From assembly GCA_046593925.1 (NCBI GenBank), contig JBKJQN010000076.1, positions 1 through 37,658 on the forward strand: a stretch of 37,658 nt of DNA, written 5' to 3'. Positions within the stretch are counted from its first letter, which is position 1, and each line of letters opens with the position of its first letter. This document shows, piece by piece, positions 28,610 to 36,810 of this stretch. The position numbers were made by a program, and so were the translations under genes. The notes beneath the pieces are model-generated. The model was not told where the DNA came from. It searched no databases and saw only the letters and a program-made list of their open reading frames with translations. The DNA comes from JAYVYM01 sp046593925 (GTDB lineage: Bacteria > Actinomycetota > Actinomycetes > Mycobacteriales > SCTD01).

Positions 28610-29872
28610 ATGACGACGTACTACGGCCCCGACTTCGACGCCCTCGCGGCGCAGGACCCCGAGATCGCGGGGGTGGTCATCGACGAGCTGGCGAGGTTGC
28701 GCAGTGGTCTGCAGCTGATCGCGAGTGAGAACTTCACCAGCCCGGCCGTGCTCGCCGCGCTGGGCTCCACGTTGTCCAACAAGTACGCCGAGGGCTACCC
28801 CGGTAAGCGCTACTACGGCGGCTGCGAGGTGGTCGACGTCGCCGAGACGATCGGCATCGAGCGGGCCAAGACGCTGTTCGGCGCCGACCATGCCAACCTT
28901 CAGCCGCACAGCGGCGCCAGCGCCAACATCGCGGTGTACGGCGCCTTCCTGACCCCCGGCGACACCGTGCTGGCGATGTCGCTGCCGCATGGCGGCCACC
29001 TCACGCACGGGAGCAAGGTCAGTTTCTCTGGCAAGTGGTTCAACGCCGTCCACTACGGGGTCGCCAAGGACACCGAGGACATCGACTACGACCAGATGCG
29101 CGACCTGGCCCGGGAGCACCGGCCCAAGATGATCATCGCCGGTGGGTCAGCGATTCCGCGCACCATCGATTTCGCGGCGTTCCGCGAGGTCGCCGACGAG
29201 GTTGGCGCGGTGTTCATGGTCGACGCCGCACACTTCATCGGCCTGGTCGCCGGCGGCGCCATCCCGAGCCCCGTGCCGCACGCCGACGTCGTCACCTTCA
29301 CCACCCACAAGGTGCTGCGCGGGCCGCGCGGCGGCATGCTGGTCTGCAAGGCCGAGCACGCCGCCAAGCTCGACAAGGCGGTCTTCCCGATGATGCAGGG
29401 CGGCCCGCTCATGCAGGGGGTCGCCGCGAAGGCCGTCGCCCTCAAGGAAGCCGCCACGCCGGAGTACGCCGCGTACGCCCGCCAGGTCATCGCGAACGCG
29501 CAGGCCCTCGCCGAGGCGCTCGCGGCCGAGGGCATGCGCCCGGTGACAGGCGGCACCGACACCCACCTCGCGCTGCTGGACCTGCAGGGCATCGACGTCA
29601 CCGGCAGGGACGCCGAGGCGCGCTGTGACCGCGCGGGCATCGTGCTGAACAAGAACGCCATCCCGTACGACCCGCAGCCCGCGTCGATCGCCAGCGGCAT
29701 CCGGGTCGGCACCCCGAGTGTGACCACGCAGGGGATGGGCGAGGGGGAGATGAAGGAGATCGGCAACCTGATCGGCCGTGCTGTCCGCGATGCGGACGGC
29801 TCGGCGGCCGCCGAGGTGCGCGAGGCGGTGACCTCCCTCGTCACGGCCCACCCGGCCTACCCCCGGGGCTAG
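28610..29872 (+). CDS. glyA: Serine hydroxymethyltransferase
   Basis: A 420-residue PLP enzyme interconverting serine and glycine while loading tetrahydrofolate with a one-carbon unit. PLP Lys234 is in VVTFTTHKVLRGPRGGMLV. LQLIASENFTSPAVLAALGS is the N-terminal active-site box, SNKYAEGYPGKRYYGG the substrate loop, and NKNAIPYDP and SGIRVGTPSVTTQGM the C-terminal folate-domain segments. ATG 28610 is chosen for the AGGGAG upstream and the conserved length. The next gene starts 9 bp after the stop but from its own leaderless promoter. Confidence 0.97.
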   Translation: MTTYYGPDFDALAAQDPEIAGVVIDELARLRSGLQLIASENFTSPAVLAALGSTLSNKYAEGYPGKRYYGGCEVVDVAETIGIERAKTLFGADHANLQPHSGASANIAVYGAFLTPGDTVLAMSLPHGGHLTHGSKVSFSGKWFNAVHYGVAKDTEDIDYDQMRDLAREHRPKMIIAGGSAIPRTIDFAAFREVADEVGAVFMVDAAHFIGLVAGGAIPSPVPHADVVTFTTHKVLRGPRGGMLVCKAEHAAKLDKAVFPMMQGGPLMQGVAAKAVALKEAATPEYAAYARQVIANAQALAEALAAEGMRPVTGGTDTHLALLDLQGIDVTGRDAEARCDRAGIVLNKNAIPYDPQPASIASGIRVGTPSVTTQGMGEGEMKEIGNLIGRAVRDADGSAAAEVREAVTSLVTAHPAYPRG

Positions 29873-29875
29873 CCT
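29870..29875 (+). promoter_or_regulatory. -10 box of a leaderless promoter for the wecA-like gene
   Basis: TAGCCT overlaps the glyA stop codon and begins exactly 12 bases before GTG 29882, the same offset and same hexamer as at 12771 and 14083. No ribosome binding site precedes the GTG. Confidence 0.5.
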
Positions 29876-29881
29876 GCGGTC

Positions 29882-30994
29882 GTGCGGGAGTACCTGCTCG
29901 TCCTGTTCGTCGCCGCGGCGGTCACCTACCTGCTGACCCCTGTCGCGCGCCGGATCGCCGTGCGCATCGGCGCGATGGCCGAGCCGCGCGACCGCGACGT
30001 ACACGCGATCCCCACCCCCCGGCTCGGCGGTCTGGCGATGTACGGCGGGGTGTCCGCGGCCTTCCTGGTCGCCCACCAGCTGCCTGCGCTGCACCGGGTC
30101 TTCGCCTACTCCGACATCCAGGCCGTGCTGGTCGCCGGTGGCGTCATCGTGCTGCTCGGGGTCGCCGACGACATCTGGAGCCTGGACGCGCTCACCAAGC
30201 TCGCCGGCCAGGTGGTCGCCACCGGGGTCATGGTGCTGCTCGGGCTGCAGCTCATCACGCTCACGCTGCCCGGCATCGGCGCGATCTCGCTCGGGCCGGA
30301 AGGCGTACCGCTCACGGTGCTGCTCGCGTTGCTGACAATCAACGCGATCAACTTCGTCGATGGGCTGGACGGGCTTGCGGCCGGCGTGGGGGCCATCGCT
30401 GCCCTGTCGTTCTTCGCGTTCTCCTACTCCCTGTCGACCGGGCAGGTCACCTCCGGCATCCTGCTCGACCGGATCAGCTCGCCGACGCTGATCGCCGCCG
30501 TCCTCGCCGGGGCGTGCCTGGGCTTCCTGCCGCACAACTTCAGTCCGGCCCGGCTGTTCATGGGGGACAGCGGCTCGATGCTCGTCGGGCTCATGCTGGC
30601 GGGCTCGGTGACCAGCCTCACCGGGCAGTTCAACTTCGCCACCCTGCCGGCCTCGACGACCTTCCCGGCGTTGCTGGTGCTGCTGCTGCCGCTCGCCGTG
30701 CTGGCGGTCCCGTTCGTCGACCTGCTGCTGGCGGTCGTCCGCCGCACCCGGTCGGGCCGCTCGCCGTTCTCGCCGGACAAGGCGCACCTGCACCACCGGC
30801 TGCTCGAGATCGGTCACAGCCACACCCGGGCAGTGCTGATCATGTATTTCTGGACCGCGCTGCTCGCTTTCGGCGCCGTCGCGGCGGCGGTCAGCGGCGG
30901 ACCCCTACGGGTGCTGTCGGCGGTAGCCGCGCTGGGCTTGGCAGGCCTCGGCGTGCGGGTCGTCCCGCGCCTGCGGGCCCGGGTCCGTGGCTGA
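29882..30994 (+). CDS. wecA: Undecaprenyl-phosphate N-acetylhexosamine-1-phosphate transferase (WecA/MraY superfamily)
   Basis: A 370-residue polytopic enzyme with about 11 membrane helices that moves a sugar-1-phosphate from a UDP-sugar to a polyprenyl phosphate, starting envelope polysaccharide or arabinogalactan-linker synthesis. Catalytic acids are visible: Asp96-Asp97 (GVADDIWSLDA) and Asp160/Asp163 (NAINFVDGLDGLAAG). MGDSGSMLVGLMLAG and SPDKAHLHHRLLEIGHSH are the WecA-type cytoplasmic motifs; the HLHHRL loop separates WecA/TagO from MraY. Its position before the ATP synthase operon matches rfe (Rv1302) in mycobacteria. It overlaps the next gene by 8 bp. Confidence 0.9.
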   Translation: MREYLLVLFVAAAVTYLLTPVARRIAVRIGAMAEPRDRDVHAIPTPRLGGLAMYGGVSAAFLVAHQLPALHRVFAYSDIQAVLVAGGVIVLLGVADDIWSLDALTKLAGQVVATGVMVLLGLQLITLTLPGIGAISLGPEGVPLTVLLALLTINAINFVDGLDGLAAGVGAIAALSFFAFSYSLSTGQVTSGILLDRISSPTLIAAVLAGACLGFLPHNFSPARLFMGDSGSMLVGLMLAGSVTSLTGQFNFATLPASTTFPALLVLLLPLAVLAVPFVDLLLAVVRRTRSGRSPFSPDKAHLHHRLLEIGHSHTRAVLIMYFWTALLAFGAVAAAVSGGPLRVLSAVAALGLAGLGVRVVPRLRARVRG

Positions 30995-31373
30995 GTCCGA
31001 GCCGGTGACAGTCGGGCGCAGCGGCCCGGGTCCGGTCCTGCTGACGCTGCTGGCCGGTGCGGTCTGCGCGGCGGTCGCCGTCCCGCTGGTCGGCGCGCGG
31101 GGAGCGCCCTCCGCAGCGCTCGCCGCGGTGCTGGTGATCGGCTTCTTCCGGTCCGGCCGGCTGCCGCTGGCGCTGGCCGGCGGACCGGTAGGTGGTCTGG
31201 CGGTGGTGGTGCTGCTGACCAACTACGTCCTGCGCCTCGCCCTCGCGCTGCTCGTGCTGGCTGCCGCCGTCACGGTCGGCTGGGTCGACCGCCGGGCCCT
31301 GGGGATCAGCGTGATCGTCTGCTCGCTGGCCTTCGTCAACGGTGCCGTGCTGCAACTCGTCCGGGCCCGCTGA
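30987..31373 (+). CDS. AtpI-like membrane protein upstream of the ATP synthase operon
   Basis: A 128-residue integral membrane protein with four hydrophobic segments (LLTLLAGAVCAAVAVPLVGA, APSAALAAVLVIGFF, a long one around LTNYVLRLALALLVLAAAV, and ISVIVCSLAFVNGAVLQLV). Size, topology and place between a wecA-like gene and atpB fit the ATP synthase subunit I-like protein (compare Rv1303 in mycobacteria), a family thought to help assemble the c-ring or handle magnesium. Sequence signatures are weak, so position carries the assignment. GTG 30987 overlaps the preceding gene by 8 bp. A second AtpI/AtpZ-like gene follows. Confidence 0.7.
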   Translation: MAESEPVTVGRSGPGPVLLTLLAGAVCAAVAVPLVGARGAPSAALAAVLVIGFFRSGRLPLALAGGPVGGLAVVVLLTNYVLRLALALLVLAAAVTVGWVDRRALGISVIVCSLAFVNGAVLQLVRAR

Positions 31374-31425
31374 GGCCGACCGACAACCGGTTCAAGGGCT
31401 CGCGGGAGCGGCCCAGCCGACCGGG

Positions 31426-31431
31426 TACGCT
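31426..31431 (+). promoter_or_regulatory. Candidate -10 box for the atp operon
   Basis: TACGCT lies 15 bases before the ATG at 31441. Transcription would start about 3 nt before the ATG, close to leaderless. The 67-bp gap 31374-31440 is the largest before the atp genes, so a promoter here is expected. No -35 is clear. Confidence 0.4.
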
Positions 31432-31440
31432 GCCCGGACC

Positions 31441-31665
31441 ATGCCCCCTATGACGTCCGGAGAGCCTTCCGGCGCCACCGGTCGGCAGGGTGAGCAGGAC
31501 GCCTGGGCGGCACTCGGGCTGGTGATCTCCGGGGTGCTCGTCTGGGGCCTAGTCGGAGGTCTGCTGGGTGCCTGGCTGCACAGTGGCATCCCTGTCATGG
31601 TCGGGCTGCTGCTGGGGATGTCGGCCGGGCTGTACCTGGTCTGGTTTCGCTACGGTAGATCGTGA
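31441..31665 (+). CDS. AtpZ/AtpI-type two-helix protein
   Basis: A 74-residue protein with a polar N-terminus (MPPMTSGEPSGATGRQGEQD) and two membrane helices (AALGLVISGVLVWGLVGGLL and GIPVMVGLLLGMSAGLYLVW) joined by a short loop containing AWLHS. The WGLVGGLLGxWLD-like pattern and G-M-x-x-G-L-Y-L-V-W-x-R ending fit the AtpZ/AtpI family (putative F0F1-ATPase subunit), linked to assembly or magnesium transport. ATG 31441 is used; ATG 31450 is an alternative. It begins a new transcription unit with atpB 40 bp downstream. Confidence 0.8.
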   Translation: MPPMTSGEPSGATGRQGEQDAWAALGLVISGVLVWGLVGGLLGAWLHSGIPVMVGLLLGMSAGLYLVWFRYGRS

Positions 31666-31705
31666 CGCCGCCCCACCCGGCCCGTGCTCGTGAGGGAAGG
31701 ACACC

Positions 31706-32485
31706 GTGACCACCTGGCTGCTGGCCGAGGGCAAGACCTTCGAGAGCCCCGGCCCGAAGGACTTCGTCTTCAACGGCGTCCTCGGCCCGCTCAACAAGCC
31801 GATGCTCATCACGATCTTCGGCACCGTGCTGGTGGGGGTCTTCTTCTACCTCGCCGCCCGCAGGGCCGCGCAGGTGCCCGGGAAGTTGCAGTACGTGGGT
31901 GAGTCGCTGTACGGCTTCGTGCGCAACTCGATCGCGATCGACTCGATCGGCAAGGAGGGGATCAAGTACGTCCCCTACCTCGCCACGGTCTTCTTCTTCC
32001 TCGCCACGCTGAACATCGCAGGCATCGTGCCTTTCGCGCAGTTCCCGGCGACGTCACGGATCGCGCTGCCGCTGTTCATCGCGGTCATCAGCTGCGTGAT
32101 CTACAACGCCGTCGGCATCAAGCGGATGGGTGGCCTGAACTATTTCAAGGCAATGATGTTCCCGCCCGGGATCCCCAAGCTGGTGTACGTCCTGCTGGCA
32201 CCCATCGAGTTCGTCTCGACGATCATCATCCGGCCGCTGACGCTCACCCTGCGACTCACCTTCAACATGTTCGCGGGCCACCTCGTACTGCTGCTGTTCG
32301 TGCTCGGTGGGGAGTTCCTGGTGTTCACCAAGGGCGGCCTGGTCGGCATCCTCGCCGGGTCCGTCGCCTTCCTCGGCAGCATCGTCCTCACCTTCTTCGA
32401 GGGCTTCGTCCAGCTTCTCCAGGCGTACGTCTTCACCCTGCTCTCCGCGCTGTACATCGGCGGCGCGCTCGTCGACGAGCACTGA
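31706..32485 (+). CDS. atpB: ATP synthase F0 subunit a
   Basis: A 259-residue stator subunit that forms the two proton half-channels beside the c-ring. The essential arginine is Arg183 in RPLTLTLRLTFNMFAGHLV (equivalent to E. coli Arg210), in the fourth long helix; the more usual actinobacterial LRLFANMFAG is changed to LRLTFNMFAG. The final helices contain FFEGFVQLLQAYVFTLLSAL with the conserved Gln and Tyr/Phe residues. GTG at 31706 follows GGGAAGGA at about 31692-31699. atpE follows 41 bp after the stop with its own ribosome binding site. Confidence 0.97.
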   Translation: MTTWLLAEGKTFESPGPKDFVFNGVLGPLNKPMLITIFGTVLVGVFFYLAARRAAQVPGKLQYVGESLYGFVRNSIAIDSIGKEGIKYVPYLATVFFFLATLNIAGIVPFAQFPATSRIALPLFIAVISCVIYNAVGIKRMGGLNYFKAMMFPPGIPKLVYVLLAPIEFVSTIIIRPLTLTLRLTFNMFAGHLVLLLFVLGGEFLVFTKGGLVGILAGSVAFLGSIVLTFFEGFVQLLQAYVFTLLSALYIGGALVDEH

Positions 32486-32526
32486 CGCGCCGACCGCGTG
32501 CGTCATCACCTCTGAAAGGGAAGTCC

Positions 32527-32748
32527 ATGCTGCAAGGCAACCTCAACGGCAACCTCAACATGATCGGGTACGGCCTCGCGGCGATCGGGCCCGGCATCGG
32601 CATCGGCCTCATCTTCGCTGCCTACATCAGCGGTGTGGCGCGTCAGCCCGAGGCGCGCGGCGTGCTGCAGAGCATTGCCATCCTCGGCTTCGCCCTCGCC
32701 GAGGCGCTCGCCATCATCGGCATCGGCCTCGCGTTCGCCCTCAAGTAG
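32527..32748 (+). CDS. atpE: ATP synthase F0 subunit c
   Basis: A 73-residue helical hairpin that forms the rotating c-ring. The glycine-rich first helix GLAAIGPGIGIGLIFAAYIS, the polar loop ARQPEARG (Arg39-Gln40-Pro41) that contacts the central stalk, and the ion-carrying carboxylate Glu59 in ILGFALAEALAIIG are all present. No sodium-specific Gln/Ser ligands are apparent, so it should carry protons. GAAAGGGA immediately upstream of ATG 32527 is a strong ribosome binding site, in line with the need for 9-10 or more copies per complex. Confidence 0.97.
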   Translation: MLQGNLNGNLNMIGYGLAAIGPGIGIGLIFAAYISGVARQPEARGVLQSIAILGFALAEALAIIGIGLAFALK

Positions 32749-32750
32749 CC

Positions 32751-33311
32751 GTGCCCGCCATCCTGGCCGGCGCCCCGCTGCTGGCTGCATCGGACAACCC
32801 GCTCCTCCCGGCGACGCCTGAGCTCGTCGTCGGGATCATCGCGTTCGTCCTGCTGTACCTGTTCCTGCGGGCGAAGGTTTTCCCGGTCTTCGAGAAGACC
32901 TTCGCGGACCGCACCGAGTCGATCGAGGGAGCGATCGCGGCGGCCAAGGCCGAGCGTGAGCAGGCCCATGAGCTGCTGGTCCGTTACCAGGCGCAGCTGG
33001 CCGAGGCCCGCGACGAGGCCGGCCGGATCCGCACCGAGGCGCAGACCCAGCGGGCCGAGATCGTCGAGGAGGCCCGGGGTGAGGCGCGGGTCGAGGCGCA
33101 GCGGATCCTGGACGCCGGCACCGCGCAGATCGCGTCGGAGCGTCAGCAGGCGCTGGCCGAGCTGCGCCGGGAGGTCGGCACGCTCGCGGTCGACCTCGCC
33201 TCGCGGATCGTCGGGGAGTCCCTGGCCGACGACGCGCGCCGTCGGGGCACGGTCGAGCGCTACCTGGCCGAGCTCGAGGGCACCGCCGTCGTCGACCCGA
33301 GCCCGGTCTGA
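32751..33311 (+). CDS. atpF: ATP synthase F0 subunit b
   Basis: A 186-residue peripheral-stalk subunit: one N-terminal membrane helix (about residues 25-43, LVVGIIAFVLLYLFLRAKVF) followed by a long charged helix rich in Glu, Ala, Arg and Gln that forms a right-handed coiled dimer. EEARGEARVEAQRILDAGTA and EVGTLAVDLASRIVGESLAD are typical b-subunit stretches. GTG 32751 is chosen because it lies 2 bp after the atpE stop and gives the normal length; the frame is open upstream through atpE only as a shadow. The stop overlaps the atpH start (TGATG). Confidence 0.96.
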   Translation: MPAILAGAPLLAASDNPLLPATPELVVGIIAFVLLYLFLRAKVFPVFEKTFADRTESIEGAIAAAKAEREQAHELLVRYQAQLAEARDEAGRIRTEAQTQRAEIVEEARGEARVEAQRILDAGTAQIASERQQALAELRREVGTLAVDLASRIVGESLADDARRRGTVERYLAELEGTAVVDPSPV

Positions 33312-34132
33312 TGGACGGCAGCAGCCGGGAGTCGATGCGGGCCGCACTGGCCCGCTTCGAGGAGCAGGTCGCCGGCCAGCCCGGCGGCTCGGGCAGCGAA
33401 CAGACCAGCGAGGGCCTGTACGCCGTCGCCGGTCTGCTCGACCGTGAGCCGTCGCTGCGGCGGGCCTTCACCGACCCGGCGTCGAGCCCGGACGGTCGGC
33501 GCGGCCTGGCCGAGGCGCTGCTCGACGGGAAGCTGGCTGCCCTTCCGCTGCAGGTCTTCGCCGACCTGGTCGCCTCGTCCTGGCACAGCCCCACCGACCT
33601 GCGCGAGGCCGTCGAGACGCTCGCCGCGCAGGCGGCGCTGGTGGCCGCCGAGGGCGACGGCGTGCTCGACGACGTCGAGGACGAGCTGTTCCGGTTCGCC
33701 CGGCTGCTCGAGCGCGAGCCCGAGCTGCGCGCAGCGTTGACCGACCCGGGGCTGCCGGACGACCGCAAGAGCGGCCTGGTCCGCGCACTGCTCGGCGACC
33801 GGGCCCGGCCGGCGACCGTGCGGCTGGTCGAGGTCGCGGTCACCCGCCCCCGCGGCCGCTCGCTGGAGACCGTCCTCGAGGAGCTGAGCCGGCTCGCCGC
33901 GGCCCGCCGGCAGCGGCTGGTCGCCCAGGTCCGGGTCGCGGCCCCGCTCGACCAGCAGCAGACCGCCCGGCTGACCGCCGCGCTCAGCCGCATCTACGGC
34001 CGCCAGGTGCAGCTCCAGGTCGACGTCGACCCGGACGTCCTCGGCGGCGTCCAGGTCCGGGTCGGCGACGAGGTGCTCGACGGCACCGTCGCCCGGCGCC
34101 TCGACGACGTCCGGCGTCACCTGTCGCGCTAG
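33311..34132 (+). CDS. atpH: ATP synthase F1 subunit delta
   Basis: A 273-residue stalk-cap subunit linking b to the F1 head. Actinobacterial delta is about 270 residues, longer than the 177 of E. coli, and that extended form is seen here. The C-terminal OSCP/delta signature is visible as TARLTAALSRIYGRQVQLQV and DPDVLGGVQVRVGDEVLDGT, ending RRLDDVRRHLSR. The ATG overlaps the atpF stop. A 70-bp gap with a good AGGAGA site precedes atpA. Confidence 0.94.
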   Translation: MDGSSRESMRAALARFEEQVAGQPGGSGSEQTSEGLYAVAGLLDREPSLRRAFTDPASSPDGRRGLAEALLDGKLAALPLQVFADLVASSWHSPTDLREAVETLAAQAALVAAEGDGVLDDVEDELFRFARLLEREPELRAALTDPGLPDDRKSGLVRALLGDRARPATVRLVEVAVTRPRGRSLETVLEELSRLAAARRQRLVAQVRVAAPLDQQQTARLTAALSRIYGRQVQLQVDVDPDVLGGVQVRVGDEVLDGTVARRLDDVRRHLSR

Positions 34133-34202
34133 CCGCGGCTCCACACTTGCGCCGTCCCGGAACCCACCGCACCGCACGACACCACGAAGCAGGAGACACC
34201 AG

Positions 34203-35882
34203 ATGACGGAGCTCAGCATCCGCCCGGAGGACGTCCGGTCGGCCATCGAGCAGTACGTCACGTCGTACACGGCGGAGACGACCCGCGAGGAGGTGGGCAC
34301 CGTCACCGAGGTGGGCGACGGGATCGCCCGGGTCGAGGGCCTGTACTCCACGATGACCAACGAGCTGCTCTCCTTCGAGGGCGGCGCGCTGGGCCTCGCG
34401 CTGAACCTGGACACCCGGGAGATCGGCTGCGTGATCCTGGGCGACCCGAGCGCCATCGAGGAGGGCCAGTCGGTTCGTCGTACCGGCGAGGTGCTGTCGG
34501 TGCCGGTCGGCGACGGCTTCCTCGGCCGGGTGATCGACCCGCTGGGCACCCCGATCGACGGCAAGGGCGAGATCACCGCCGAGGGCACCCGCATCCTGGA
34601 GCTGCAGGCTCCCAACGTGATGGGCCGCCAGCCGGTCGGCCAGCCACTTCAGACCGGTATCAAGGCGGTCGACGCGATGACCGCTATCGGCCGCGGCCAG
34701 CGGCAGCTGATCATCGGCGACCGGCAGACCGGCAAGACCGCGGTCGCCATCGACGCCATCATCAACCAGAAGGCGAACTGGGAGAGCGGCGACCCGCAGA
34801 AGCAGGTCAAGTGCATCTACGTCGCCATCGGCCAGAAGGGCAGCACCATCGCCTCGCTGGTGGGCCGCCTCGCGGAGGCCGGCGCGATGGCGTACACCAC
34901 GGTCATCGCCGCCAACGCCAACGCCTCGGCGGGCCTGAAGTACCTCGCGCCCTACACCGGCAGCAGCATCGGCCAGCACTGGATGTACGCCGGCCAGCAC
35001 GTTCTCATCGTCTTTGACGACCTGTCCAAGCAGGCCGACGCCTACCGCGCCATCTCGCTGCTGCTGCGCCGGCCGCCAGGCCGCGAGGCCTACCCCGGTG
35101 ACGTGTTCTACCTGCACTCCCGGCTGCTCGAGCGCTGCGCGAAGCTGTCCGATCAGCTCGGTGGCGGTTCGATGACCGGCCTGCCGATCATCGAGACCAA
35201 GGGCAACGACGTGTCCGCGTTCATCCCGACCAACGTCATCTCGATCACCGACGGCCAGATCTTCCTCGAGACCGACCTGTTCAACTCCGGTGTGCGGCCG
35301 GCCATCAACGTCGGCATCTCGGTGTCCCGGGTCGGTGGCAATGCGCAGATCAAGGCGATGAAGTCGGTCTCCGGCCGGCTCCGGCTCGACCTCGCGCAGT
35401 TCCGCGAGCTCGAAGCCTTCGCGGCGTTCGGCTCGGACCTCGACAAGGCCTCCAAGGCCCAGCTCGAACGCGGTGCGCGGCTGGTTGAGCTGCTCAAGCA
35501 GCCGCAATACACGCCGTACGCCGTCGAGCGCCAGGTCGCCTCCATCTGGGCCGGCACCAACGGGTATCTGGATGAGGTGCCGGTCAGCGACGTACGCCGC
35601 TTCGAGGGGGAGTTCCTTGACTTCATCGGCCGTTCGCACAAGGGCATCTACGACAGCATCGTGCAGACCGGCAAGCTCGGGGACGACGTGGTGTCGGGCC
35701 TCGAGACGGCCATCAAGGAGTTCACCAGCCAGTTCCAGACCAGCGAGGGCCACGGCATCGGTACCGAGGCCCAGGCCGAGGAGCTCGGTGACGACGAACG
35801 CGGCCAGGAGAAGATCACCCGGTACGTGCCCCCCGCCGAGGGCGGCCAGGGCGGCAGCGCCACCTCCCCGGCGAGCGGCTGA
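34203..35882 (+). CDS. atpA: ATP synthase F1 subunit alpha
   Basis: A 559-residue non-catalytic nucleotide-binding subunit. The Walker A loop GDRQTGKT is at residues 172-179, followed by AIDAIINQK. VGDGIARVEGL is the N-terminal beta-barrel motif, and the arginine-finger region lies in PAINVGISVSRVGGNAQIKA. The C-terminus carries an extra acidic/Gln-rich tail (TEAQAEELGDDERGQEKI to the end) of about 45 residues; a C-terminal alpha extension is known in mycobacteria, where it suppresses ATP hydrolysis. Whether this tail does the same is inference. ATG 34203 has AGGAGA upstream; atpG starts 3 bp after the stop. Confidence 0.97.
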   Translation: MTELSIRPEDVRSAIEQYVTSYTAETTREEVGTVTEVGDGIARVEGLYSTMTNELLSFEGGALGLALNLDTREIGCVILGDPSAIEEGQSVRRTGEVLSVPVGDGFLGRVIDPLGTPIDGKGEITAEGTRILELQAPNVMGRQPVGQPLQTGIKAVDAMTAIGRGQRQLIIGDRQTGKTAVAIDAIINQKANWESGDPQKQVKCIYVAIGQKGSTIASLVGRLAEAGAMAYTTVIAANANASAGLKYLAPYTGSSIGQHWMYAGQHVLIVFDDLSKQADAYRAISLLLRRPPGREAYPGDVFYLHSRLLERCAKLSDQLGGGSMTGLPIIETKGNDVSAFIPTNVISITDGQIFLETDLFNSGVRPAINVGISVSRVGGNAQIKAMKSVSGRLRLDLAQFRELEAFAAFGSDLDKASKAQLERGARLVELLKQPQYTPYAVERQVASIWAGTNGYLDEVPVSDVRRFEGEFLDFIGRSHKGIYDSIVQTGKLGDDVVSGLETAIKEFTSQFQTSEGHGIGTEAQAEELGDDERGQEKITRYVPPAEGGQGGSATSPASG

Positions 35883-35885
35883 GCA

Positions 35886-36779
35886 GTGGGCGCCCAACTG
35901 CGGGTCTACCGCCGCCGTATCAAGTCGGTGCAGTCGACCAAGAAGATCACCCGTGCGATGGAGCTGATCGCTGCCTCGCGCATCGTCAAGGCGCAGCAGC
36001 GGGTCAAGGCGGCCCAGCCGTACGCCCGGCAGATCACCCGGGTGATCTCTGCCCTGGCGTCCCAGTCGACGATCGACCATCCGCTGGTGTCGGAGCAGCC
36101 CGACCCGTCGCGGGCGGCCGTCCTGGTGGTGAGCAGCGACCGTGGCCTGGCCGGCGGCTACAACTCCAACGCCATCAAGCAGGCTGCCTCGCTGGAGCAG
36201 ACCCTGCGTGCGGAGGGGAAGGAGCCGGTCAGCTTCCTGGTCGGCCGCAAAGCCGTCGGCTTCTACAAGTTCCGCGGCCGGCCGGTCGAGCAGAGCTGGA
36301 CCGGTTTCTCCGAGCAGCCCACCTACGCTGACGCGAAAGAAGTCGCCGATGCGCTGATCGCCGCGTTCGTCCTGCCGACGGCCGACGGCGGGGTCGACGA
36401 GATCCACGTCGTACACACCGAGTTCCTCTCCGCCCTGACCCAGCGGCCTGTTGCCAACCGGGTCCTGCCGCTGGTGGTGGAGGAAACCGACGCTCCGCCG
36501 GCAGACGGCCCGCTGCCGCTCTACGAGTTCGAGCCGTCGCCCGAGGCACTGCTGGACTCGCTGCTGCCGCGCTATGTCGAGACGCGGGTCTACGCGGCGC
36601 TGCTGGAGTCCGCCGCCTCGGAGTCGGCCTCCCGTCGCCGGGCGATGAAGGCCGCGACGGACAACGCCGACGAGCTCATCAAGTCGCTCACCCGAGCGGC
36701 GAACTCGGCCAGACAGGCCGAGATCACCCAGGAGATCAGCGAGATCGTGGGCGGCGCCACCGCGCTGGCCGACGCCTAG
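35886..36779 (+). CDS. atpG: ATP synthase F1 subunit gamma
   Basis: A 297-residue central-stalk rotor. The N-terminal helix VYRRRIKSVQSTKKITRAME and the C-terminal helix (ASRRRAMKAATDNADELIK then EITQEISEIVGGATALA) form the antiparallel coiled coil that turns inside alpha3beta3. SSDRGLAGGYNSNAIKQA is the conserved Rossmann-like domain box. The GTG at 35886 comes 3 bp after the atpA stop with no clear ribosome binding site, so it is probably coupled to atpA. atpD follows after 31 bp. Confidence 0.96.
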   Translation: MGAQLRVYRRRIKSVQSTKKITRAMELIAASRIVKAQQRVKAAQPYARQITRVISALASQSTIDHPLVSEQPDPSRAAVLVVSSDRGLAGGYNSNAIKQAASLEQTLRAEGKEPVSFLVGRKAVGFYKFRGRPVEQSWTGFSEQPTYADAKEVADALIAAFVLPTADGGVDEIHVVHTEFLSALTQRPVANRVLPLVVEETDAPPADGPLPLYEFEPSPEALLDSLLPRYVETRVYAALLESAASESASRRRAMKAATDNADELIKSLTRAANSARQAEITQEISEIVGGATALADA

Positions 36780-36810
36780 GCCGAGCCGACAGAGAGATAG
36801 AGACTCACCC

